A stretch of 64,000 bases of DNA. Source: a virus. The DNA is taken from positions 1-64,000 of the IMG/VR virus record IMGVR_UViG_3300049002_000006; one strand, written 5' to 3'. The position numbers were made by a program, and so were the translations under genes. This document shows positions 57,726-64,000 of this stretch, piece after piece. Positions within the stretch are counted from its first letter, which is position 1, and each line of letters begins with the position of its first letter. The notes under the pieces were generated by a model, which worked only from the letters and a program-made list of their open reading frames with translations, was not told the origin of the DNA and made no database searches.

Positions 57726-58349
57726 TCAGCCGTCGTACTCTTCGTCTTGATCTTCCTGATCTTCCTCGTCGTCGTCCTCTTCTGACCTGCGAATCCTTTC
57801 CTTCGCCGCTAGGACCTTTTTGTCAGGGCCGATCACTTCGTGAGGGACGAACGGAGTCTCTTCCGAGACGATTTCGAGTTTCGACACCGTGATATTCAGG
57901 AATTCGACCTCAATCGAGACGAGTGCCCCGTTCGGGACGTCTTTCGGACTAAGCCCCCAATGGGCTAGGCCAGCCTCGCAGATGGTCTTCTCCACCTCCG
58001 GATTGACGTACTTGCCTAATTCTACGGTCGGCTTAGTCCCGGAGCAGTAGACGGTTCCGAACCAGTCTTTTCTCTTGATCTGACCAGGAGTCCTTCTCGA
58101 CAGAGGTTCCAACCGCCAGAAGTAGAACTTCTTCCTGATCCGTTTCGGTTCTTCCGGCGGCTGATCGTGTTCGTGTGTCTGAGCCGCCGGAGCTTTGACG
58201 TGAGTTCCGTTTCTTTGGACGAAAAGCGTCGAGTGTCCGTTTACTTCGGAAGCGACAGTTAGCGCTCTGGCCGCTAGGACCTTGAACGCTTCTCGTTCCT
58301 GTTCAGTTAAGGGAGCTTTCATATCGCGACTGAAAGTCAGTTGATCCAT
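57726..58349 (-). CDS. Hypothetical protein with acidic C-terminus (207 aa)
   Basis: Basic central domain (RIRKKFYFWRLEPLSRRTPGQ) with beta-rich second half and a long acidic end (EEDDDEEDQEDQDEE). Could bind DNA or replication partners; family unknown. Its end lies about 15 nt from a strong hairpin. Confidence 0.7.
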   Translation of the reverse strand: MDQLTFSRDMKAPLTEQEREAFKVLAARALTVASEVNGHSTLFVQRNGTHVKAPAAQTHEHDQPPEEPKRIRKKFYFWRLEPLSRRTPGQIKRKDWFGTVYCSGTKPTVELGKYVNPEVEKTICEAGLAHWGLSPKDVPNGALVSIEVEFLNITVSKLEIVSEETPFVPHEVIGPDKKVLAAKERIRRSEEDDDEEDQEDQDEEYDG

Positions 58350-58380
58350 TGTTTAATCCTCCTTTCTTTTGGTATTTGAA

Positions 58381-58728
58381 TCAGGCCCCAGGAGGCAGTT
58401 CCGTACCAGGAGTCGGAACGTCTTGTTGATCGCCGGCCTTCGCCAAAGGAACAGTTGTCTCTGCCCCTAGCGTGGCAGGAACTTCCGTCGGGACCGGAGG
58501 CGTCACGCTCGCCCTGGCCTGGTCCATCATTGCCGAGAACTTCGCCTCTAGCCGGTTGAAGCATAGCCCGATGTCCTTCACCTTACCCTCGGCCCGGTTG
58601 CTATACAAGCTTTGGGCGATGCCGACGAACTCCTGGCCTGTCCGATAGTTGCCGAACAGCTTTCGCAGGGTATCTACTTCCTTCTGCACGACTTCCAACG
58701 ATTCGATACTGACGGTTGCGTTAATCAT
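58381..58728 (-). CDS. Hypothetical protein (115 aa)
   Basis: Helical N-terminal half (LEVVQKEVDTLRKLFG...) and Pro/Thr/Ala-rich C-terminus. Overlaps the UDG/exonuclease gene by 4 nt. No family recognised. Confidence 0.7.
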   Translation of the reverse strand: MINATVSIESLEVVQKEVDTLRKLFGNYRTGQEFVGIAQSLYSNRAEGKVKDIGLCFNRLEAKFSAMMDQARASVTPPVPTEVPATLGAETTVPLAKAGDQQDVPTPGTELPPGA

Positions 58729-59945
58729 CCGATCTCCTTGAGTTGTTCCTTAGCGACGTGCCACGTCAATAAGGAATCTAGGGCGTTATAACGGAGGACC
58801 GTACTCAGGTCGCATTCCGTTATTCGGTTGAGCCCCGGCCCGGATTCGTCTTTCGGTACCAGGTACGGGGCTACTGTATCGTTGTATTGTGGTTGCCCTA
58901 GTTTCACGAACGCCTGGAATTTCAGGCCACTAACCCCGCGTCTATGGTCTAGGGCGTGGGCGACTAGCATTCCGTCATGTCTCCAGTTGTTGACGAACTT
59001 GCCCCATTGAAACCTGGTCCATAAATCTTCGTGTTTCGTGTTCCAACCGATCTTCGGGCGAGGCCCTAAAACGATTTCCTTCGCGGCTTCGATCACGGGG
59101 CCGACGAAAGGGCAAGCGACAGACGAAAGGCCGTCGGAAACGCTTATAGAGAAGATGCGGCTATGGACGTGCGGCACTAAAGAGCAAGTCTCATAGTCGA
59201 AGGATAAAGACCGTTTATTCGCGTGCATCTTTCGTAGTAATGCCGCCCCTTCGGTCGGGGCTATTTCGACCACGCATCTAGCGTCCAAGTCATCGACTGG
59301 TTCTTTATGTGGCCGTCCGTTTAACTCGAAAGCCGCTTTCAGGTGCTTGTCGAATAGAATACCTTCTATCGGTTTGTTCTCGTCTTCGTTCCGGTTGACA
59401 TGACTCGGATGAAACGTCGGGCAGACCCAAGTGTTCGGCTTCCGGCAAGGAATCTTCCAGCCGGCCCACTTCGTGATGCCCCCGACGTCCTTATCGAACA
59501 GCCAACCGATTACCGACTCGACGGCCCTGGCCCCGAGGACGATAATTGTTGACGGCTTTAACTCCTTGATCGTATTGGTCACGTTCGGACGACACCATTC
59601 GATCATTTCGTCCTTGGTGATCTTATTCCGTGGCGGCCTGCACCAAAGACTGTTGATGGTCCAGCAATCCCGCTCCAGGTCGATTTTTAGCTTCCTGAGA
59701 GTCTTATGGAGTCTGGCCCCGGCCGGGGCTCCTGGAAAGAACGGCCGCCCGTGCAAGTCTTCCTGTTCTCCGGGGGCCTCGCCGACGATCAGGACACCCC
59801 GCTTGCCCTTACCGAAGACCTTCATCTTCGGCGTCCGACACCCGCTCTTGTCGAGCCGGCACATGGAGCACTTCGGGCTGATCGGGTCCGGCGGCCGAAA
59901 CATCTCTAAGGCGGTCCGCGAGAACAGAGGACTTTCTAACATCAC
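58725..59945 (-). CDS. Family 4-type uracil-DNA glycosylase fused to a 3'-5' exonuclease (406 aa)
   Basis: GTG 59945 in a GTGA junction (ATG at 59942 also possible). Residues 1-215: UDG with GEAPGEQED (55-63), four Fe-S cysteines (C26, C29, C102, C118) and HPSH (179-182). Residues about 245-406: DEDDh/y-type exonuclease with FDYET (D250, E252), WNTKHED and YNALDS. A UDG and proofreading-type exonuclease in one chain is unusual and would couple uracil removal to end-processing near the polymerase, which lacks its own proofreading domain. Confidence 0.88.
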   Translation of the reverse strand: MMLESPLFSRTALEMFRPPDPISPKCSMCRLDKSGCRTPKMKVFGKGKRGVLIVGEAPGEQEDLHGRPFFPGAPAGARLHKTLRKLKIDLERDCWTINSLWCRPPRNKITKDEMIEWCRPNVTNTIKELKPSTIIVLGARAVESVIGWLFDKDVGGITKWAGWKIPCRKPNTWVCPTFHPSHVNRNEDENKPIEGILFDKHLKAAFELNGRPHKEPVDDLDARCVVEIAPTEGAALLRKMHANKRSLSFDYETCSLVPHVHSRIFSISVSDGLSSVACPFVGPVIEAAKEIVLGPRPKIGWNTKHEDLWTRFQWGKFVNNWRHDGMLVAHALDHRRGVSGLKFQAFVKLGQPQYNDTVAPYLVPKDESGPGLNRITECDLSTVLRYNALDSLLTWHVAKEQLKEIG

Positions 59946-60133
59946 TGTTCCTTGCTAGGCGGGCCGTCGTACAGACAAATATTTCCGGAATCTTTCCATT
60001 GTTTAACTATTCGGTCGAAGTCTTTTTCGCAGTCGGCGAACGCCCGAAGGCTGATCTGCCCTCTGGCGAGGAAGGCACCGTCTACGAACACGACGATTCG
60101 CTTGACGGTACCTATTGTGATCGGAACTTCCAT
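59942..60133 (-). CDS. Hypothetical protein (63 aa)
   Basis: Short alpha/beta protein with two strands (ITIGTVKRIVVFVDG). Shares its start base with the upstream clamp stop (TAATG) and its end with the UDG start. Function unknown. Confidence 0.7.
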   Translation of the reverse strand: MEVPITIGTVKRIVVFVDGAFLARGQISLRAFADCEKDFDRIVKQWKDSGNICLYDGPPSKEQ

Positions 60134-61179
60134 TAGTCCTCCAGACTTTCGGTTTCCGCCTTCTTGTAGTCGTACAAGCCGGCGACGTAGGTAAACTTCC
60201 CACCGTCTACGATGATCCGGCGTTCCGGACTGACTTGACAGTCCGTGTGTCGTTTGACGAGTTCGATCAGGAGTTTCGGGGACACGGCAAACTTGAGTGG
60301 CTTTCCAATATACTTAACCTTCTTGAACTCGGTATGCTTCCCGTTCGGCCCGTGCCCAACGATTTTGAGGGCGTCGTTGGTTAGTTCGACCACTACGATG
60401 TTGTCGTCATTCTCGTCCGAGAACACTTGGGCCCGGTCGGCAGCGTCGCCTAGTCCCGGAGGCAAAACCGTCGGCACGCCCGTGACCTGAAGGGCTTTGT
60501 CCATGTCCTTAATGAATTCTGAGATCCACTTCTTCACACTATATACCAACTTCGATCTGGTGTAGAAGTGAACGAAGTTTTCGTCCTCGGCAATGTAGAC
60601 AGGGGCAATGACTTGGACGTGCTTGACCGACTCTCCTCGGACCATAAACGGCTCCTTCACGCCCGTTTGGAGCCTATATCGAGTAAGTTGCACACTGTCA
60701 CAGGACTCAATATGCTTCGGGGTGATATGGACGCAGACCGTGTAGAACATCGACACGTCCTTACCTACGCAGGTCATGGCGATGCCGATTGCGTCCGTGA
60801 AATCAGTATGGATTCGATTCCAGTCTTCTTTCTTCGGCAGCTTGATCTTATCTACCGGAAGCAGGATCTCGCGGGCCGCCGGGAGTTCAGTCTTTCTTCC
60901 TTTACCTTTGATCACCAGATCGTTCCCGGACAGGCCCACGTCGATTTCTTCGTCCGGGAGTTTCGATAGAATCCGGAGTAGTGGGTCGGCTTGTACAGCA
61001 CACACTAGGTCCTTTGGTAGGCCGCTTGGCGTTCGGCAAGCCACTTCCTCGTTGTAGGTGTAAATCCAACCGTTCTGAAATATGAAGTGCGTCGATTGCT
61101 CCACGATCGGCTGGTGCGAAAGCCCCGGCTTAACTTCGTCCAGTCGTTGCAGCAGGTATTCACGGTTGATTCGGGCCAT
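60133..61179 (-). CDS. dnaN: DNA sliding clamp (beta-clamp-like)
   Basis: 348 residues, ATG at 61179 in a TAATG junction. INREYLLQRLDEVKPGLSHQP with QSTHFIFQNG, a mid region with AVQADPLLRILSKLPDEEIDV, and a third domain with FAVSPKLLIELVKRHTD match beta-clamp-like domain starts; the C-terminus (GKFTYVAGLYDYK) replaces the usual MP(V/M)R end. Ring clamp tethering the polymerase. Assignment is by pattern; the C-terminus is divergent. Confidence 0.75.
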   Translation of the reverse strand: MARINREYLLQRLDEVKPGLSHQPIVEQSTHFIFQNGWIYTYNEEVACRTPSGLPKDLVCAVQADPLLRILSKLPDEEIDVGLSGNDLVIKGKGRKTELPAAREILLPVDKIKLPKKEDWNRIHTDFTDAIGIAMTCVGKDVSMFYTVCVHITPKHIESCDSVQLTRYRLQTGVKEPFMVRGESVKHVQVIAPVYIAEDENFVHFYTRSKLVYSVKKWISEFIKDMDKALQVTGVPTVLPPGLGDAADRAQVFSDENDDNIVVVELTNDALKIVGHGPNGKHTEFKKVKYIGKPLKFAVSPKLLIELVKRHTDCQVSPERRIIVDGGKFTYVAGLYDYKKAETESLED

Positions 61180-61349
61180 TACTTGTTGTCCTCGGCAAGT
61201 GAGTCGATACAGGTCGAAATCAGCCGACGCCGGGTAAAGTCTTCCTCGAGATTGAGAACGACTGTGTAGGCGTTCATCAACTCTTCGTACCTGCGTTGTT
61301 CTTCGTGTTGCTGGCGAGCCCATTCTTCGTTTGTTGCTGGCTTCGACAT
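61179..61349 (-). CDS. Hypothetical charged protein (56 aa)
   Basis: ATG at 61349 after GAAAGGAGCC. Glutamate/arginine-rich helix. Coupled to the clamp gene. A longer reading from 61565 is rejected because of poor start context. Function unknown. Confidence 0.65.
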   Translation of the reverse strand: MSKPATNEEWARQQHEEQRRYEELMNAYTVVLNLEEDFTRRRLISTCIDSLAEDNK

Positions 61350-61510
61350 TCGCTGGCTCCTTTCTTCCATCGGTACTTGATAGCTCGTTTCAACCGGGCG
61401 TTGATCTTCTTCTTCCGCATGTAGCAGCACACGTACCAGCTGAGCATGATTGGTGGGTCTTTTAGACCCGTTTCGGCAATCTCTGAACCGCCGCTCAGAT
61501 ATACGATCAT
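61277..61510 (-). CDS. Hypothetical basic protein (77 aa)
   Basis: MIVYLSGGSEIAETGL start, then a basic tail (KKKINARLKRAIKYRWKK). Overlaps the upstream gene by 4 nt and the next by 73 nt in another frame. Possibly related in role to the TGT-like protein, with which small SGG-start proteins are often found, but this is an inference. Confidence 0.6.
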   Translation of the reverse strand: MIVYLSGGSEIAETGLKDPPIMLSWYVCCYMRKKKINARLKRAIKYRWKKGASECRSQQQTKNGLASNTKNNAGTKS

Positions 61511-61752
61511 GTTTTCGTGATTTCTTTAAAGTGATTCGTTCTGAGCCAGTACACGAAGTCCTCAAATAGTGTCATCAGCTTTGGATCTTTGAAACAGAAG
61601 CTCGCAAGCTCTCGCATTGTCTCAGTAGGTCCGCCGTCATGCTTCCATGGAAAATCGTAATCGACGGTTAGACCAAAGTCTAAAATCATCTGGTTCGACT
61701 TGTTCATATGGGCGATTAATGCCTCGAATTTTTCGTTTTTTGGTCGGCTCAT
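61507..61752 (-). CDS. Hypothetical protein (81 aa)
   Basis: Coupled to both neighbours by 4-nt overlaps. Acidic/aromatic alpha-helical protein without recognised motif. Confidence 0.7.
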   Translation of the reverse strand: MSRPKNEKFEALIAHMNKSNQMILDFGLTVDYDFPWKHDGGPTETMRELASFCFKDPKLMTLFEDFVYWLRTNHFKEITKT

Positions 61753-62690
61753 TGGAATATCCTTCCGTAATTAGTTTTCGGTTTGAAGGCCCACGGCCAT
61801 TTAGGCAACCATTCACACAGCTTCTCGAAGAACCTGGCGTTCGCCAGGGCTCGCGGGTTGTACGTCGATAACGCCCCAGGAACTTTCACCGTTCCGTCTT
61901 TGTTGAAAGTCCCGAGCGGCACGTCGATGATCTTCAACCACTCTAAGACTATTGCCCTTGCCCCGGAAGTCAGATGGTAGAAATGCTTCCAGTTCTTGCC
62001 GATTGTTTTACTCCGGTGACTCATGCCGATCTGGTATGGGGCCACGCCGAACGTAAACGCCCCGTTCCGCTTGTGTGGCACGAACAGGCTCCCGAAGCCG
62101 GCCGCTTTCGCCCACGACGAGGAATCGACGCTATAAAAAGGGTAGCGAATCATCAAGTCGTAGGACGTGACTGCGAACCCGTGTGTTTTGATCCTCGGCT
62201 TTCGGTCCGGAAAGCTACACAGCCTGTCGAACACCGAATCAGTCCATTTCTTGTACGATTGCTTGGTCGAGTCCTGTCCCATGCCACCGATACCAATGAA
62301 GTCGTACCCGGCCTCTATGTGCTTGTCGAGCCACTTTAACGGAGTCTTATCGTGTATGACAGGAACAGGACTGAGCCCGTGCTTCTCTTCTAAATACTTG
62401 AGTGACTTCCAGCTTAGTTCCGGATTGAAGATTACGTCCACAGTGACGTAGAAGTCGATGCCCTGACCGTATCTTTTCAGGAAGGCCGCGTACTGATCCA
62501 GGTACGCCTTGAACTCGGAAGTTTTGAACCAGTCGTACCGGGCTTGCCCTTTTCCTAGGACGTGCATGTTGAACAGACTATGCGCTCCTGAGTCCAGAAA
62601 TAAAGAACCACACGTTGATTTGGAGTGATCGACGTAGACACGGTTCAAACTCATGAACTTTCTTTTCAACCCTAATCGACCGGAGCCCAT
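61749..62690 (-). CDS. TGT/DpdA-like base-exchange enzyme (putative)
   Basis: 313 residues (an internal ATG at 62654 is an alternative start). LFLDSGAHS (DSGA at 33-36), VDVIFNPE, FIGIGGMG, and YPFYSVDSSSW (SVDSSSW at 187-193) are in the order seen in queuine-tRNA-ribosyltransferase-like/DpdA-like phage enzymes with a TIM barrel. These exchange guanine for a 7-deazaguanine in tRNA or DNA. No preQ0 pathway genes are visible in this window. Function inferred from motif order only. Confidence 0.65.
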   Translation of the reverse strand: MGSGRLGLKRKFMSLNRVYVDHSKSTCGSLFLDSGAHSLFNMHVLGKGQARYDWFKTSEFKAYLDQYAAFLKRYGQGIDFYVTVDVIFNPELSWKSLKYLEEKHGLSPVPVIHDKTPLKWLDKHIEAGYDFIGIGGMGQDSTKQSYKKWTDSVFDRLCSFPDRKPRIKTHGFAVTSYDLMIRYPFYSVDSSSWAKAAGFGSLFVPHKRNGAFTFGVAPYQIGMSHRSKTIGKNWKHFYHLTSGARAIVLEWLKIIDVPLGTFNKDGTVKVPGALSTYNPRALANARFFEKLCEWLPKWPWAFKPKTNYGRIFQ

Positions 62691-62691
62691 G

Positions 62692-63870
62692 TCAACTCTC
62701 CGGGTATAGCGGTTCGAGGACGTAGTTCGTCAGGCCCATTACGTTTGTCATCCGTTTCCAGGTGTCGTCGTATCGTTTGTGAATCCAAGACCTTTTCTTG
62801 ATGCTGGCCGGTCCGAAAGATACAATATCTAGTGCGACCAGGACACTAGACACAGCGTCCCCGACTGACCAAGGATTGTACATGAACACACCGTCCTTCT
62901 CATAGTTCAAGGTCTCGGGGAAGGACCTGAACTTAGGATAGATTGGGTAGCATCCGGCTACCGATGCTTCGAGAAGGGTAAAACTGACCCAGTCTTGCAG
63001 GGCACAGTTGAACTGGATCTTTGACTCGCATAAGGTCGCGTAGTATTGCTCCTTCGTCTGATTTTCCCGGAGTTCTACTACACCGTCGGCCAGGGCTTGG
63101 TTGAGCAGGGTCAGAAGGTGCTTGCCGTTACTTCTGATCTTCCGAGCAGAGGTTGTTACGACGAAGTTCACGTCCGGCCTGAACTTTTTGACCTCCCTGG
63201 CGACTTGCAGGAAGAACTCCGGCTGCTTCTCGACGTCCCACCGTGACGAGAACACGACTTGATTCTTGCGACTGACGGCTCCGGCATATCCGAGGACTGG
63301 AAATCCCTTCGTCTCGTTGACGTACCCAGCAGGCATCCGATCCATAACTTCGGTCGAGTCAAACGGCAAGCCGACTACATGGATTTTGTCTTCATCGACT
63401 TCGTACTCCTCAATCATAAGGTTTTTAAGGAGGGAATTGGCTACAAACACTCCTTCACACAGGTCGAGAACCATGTTCTCATAAGTCCACATCCACACAT
63501 CCATCTTCGCCGTGAAGTCATATTCGTCTACCGACTGTGCCCACCAGTAGCAGTAGATTTTCGGCTTGATCCCGAGTTGATGGAAGGTGTACGGTAGGGC
63601 CTCGATTCCAGGTGTCCACGCGTCGTCTATCAGGATCACGTCCTTGTCTGTTAACTTCCAGTCTAGCAGCTGACTGATTTGTCTAAAGGAGTTCCCAGTT
63701 CTGGCATACGGATTTACGACTTGCCCGATGCCTACCGAGCCTTCTTGCTGAATAGTTCCTTCTATCTCCTGGAACAGAATACCTGCTTTCCGCCAGTTGT
63801 TGTGATACCAGAGTCGTAACTGGTCCGTATATCTTTCCTTGTACCCTTCGAGCGGCAGGTGAAAAAGCAT
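62692..63870 (-). CDS. Glycosyltransferase, GT4-like (392 aa)
   Basis: C-terminal half has the GT-B signature style: VLGYAGAVSRKNQ, SSRWDVEKQPEFFLQVAREV, then an EASVAGCYPIYP segment near 325-340. The N-terminal half has VILIDDAWTPG and KIYCYWWAQS. Could modify DNA bases, virion proteins or the host surface. It neighbours the DpdA-like gene, making nucleic-acid modification a possibility. Confidence 0.8.
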   Translation of the reverse strand: MLFHLPLEGYKERYTDQLRLWYHNNWRKAGILFQEIEGTIQQEGSVGIGQVVNPYARTGNSFRQISQLLDWKLTDKDVILIDDAWTPGIEALPYTFHQLGIKPKIYCYWWAQSVDEYDFTAKMDVWMWTYENMVLDLCEGVFVANSLLKNLMIEEYEVDEDKIHVVGLPFDSTEVMDRMPAGYVNETKGFPVLGYAGAVSRKNQVVFSSRWDVEKQPEFFLQVAREVKKFRPDVNFVVTTSARKIRSNGKHLLTLLNQALADGVVELRENQTKEQYYATLCESKIQFNCALQDWVSFTLLEASVAGCYPIYPKFRSFPETLNYEKDGVFMYNPWSVGDAVSSVLVALDIVSFGPASIKKRSWIHKRYDDTWKRMTNVMGLTNYVLEPLYPES

Positions 63871-63872
63871 AG

Positions 63873-63989
63873 TTATACCTTACTCAGAGGAAGATAAATG
63901 GCCCCGTTCTCGTCGTCCTCGTTCACGGTCACGGAACCAACTGTGAATCCGGTACTTGCGAGGAAAGCGGCGGTATTTCTGGCGATCAT
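63873..63989 (-). CDS. Small or partial hypothetical protein at the right edge (at least 38 aa)
   Basis: ATG at 63989 to stop at 63873, with codons upstream of the ATG also open to the window edge, so the gene may be longer. No ribosome site is clear before this ATG. Acidic segment NEDDENGAIYLP. Ends 2 nt before the glycosyltransferase start. Confidence 0.5.
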   Translation of the reverse strand: MIARNTAAFLASTGFTVGSVTVNEDDENGAIYLPLSKV

Positions 63990-64000
63990 TTCACACGATT

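Noticed and set aside
1-64000. Integrase, excisionase or lysogeny repressor
   Set aside because: No open frame shows recombinase or CI-like features, so a temperate lifestyle is not supported here.

Overview
The window is a 64 kb piece of a tailed double-stranded DNA phage, probably lytic in lifestyle because I see no integrase or lysogeny repressor. Small and large terminase, portal, prohead protease/scaffold, an HK97-fold-type major capsid protein, connector proteins, a tail tube protein, a G/GT frameshifting tail chaperone and a 999-residue tape measure, with no sheath or contractile baseplate genes, point to a siphovirus. The host is probably a diderm: several phage proteins carry lipoprotein or Sec signal peptides. 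Ribosome binding sites are Shine-Dalgarno type and several promoters look sigma70-like. Ethylene-receptor-type membrane domains and DUF4082 modules would fit an environmental host such as a planctomycete, but that is a weak inference. Both window ends cut through genes, so the genome continues on both sides.

Layout. (1) 1-4065, minus strand: about a dozen small early-type genes ending in a NusG-like transcription factor cut by the left edge. (2) 4284-7333, plus strand: a near-consensus promoter, terminase genes and an intrinsic terminator. (3) 7360-10640: an AT-richer accessory island with two paralogous small genes (one split by a frameshift), about 1 kb of non-coding repeat-bearing DNA whose base skew reverses, a self-contained minus-strand gene with its own promoter and terminator, and a T-rich repeat block. 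(4) 10698-21324, plus: small virion-type proteins, an HNH nuclease, a 14-repeat glycine/tyrosine protein and a 1139-residue beta-helix tail fibre. (5) 21384-28511, plus: hairpins, a micro-ORF, portal, a run of membrane/secreted proteins including an ethylene-receptor-like protein, a papain-like enzyme, and an antisense lipoprotein. (6) 28525-42600, plus: head, connector, tail chaperone, tape measure and distal tail genes, with a second antisense secreted protein at 41849-42193. (7) 42597-63989, minus: replication, recombination and nucleotide metabolism.

How it works together. The minus-strand right block supplies a near-complete replisome in separate pieces: family A polymerase, 5'-3' exonuclease, a uracil-DNA glycosylase fused to a 3'-5' exonuclease, sliding clamp, one-subunit clamp loader, gp32-like SSB, RecA-like recombinase and a split Rad50/Mre11 (SbcCD) complex, with ThyX and a MazG-like hydrolase for nucleotide supply. 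A TGT/DpdA-like protein and a glycosyltransferase at the right end hint at nucleic acid or surface modification. Genes in this block are tightly coupled through ATGA, GTGA, TAATG and, apparently, CTGA junctions. The plus-strand block is the late packaging and morphogenesis program. Regulation looks phage-specific: a conserved 50-bp element precedes two distant minus-strand genes, two minus-strand promoter regions share a GTGAT-N6-ATCAC inverted repeat, and strong intergenic hairpins without U-tracts occur in a genome that encodes a NusG paralog.
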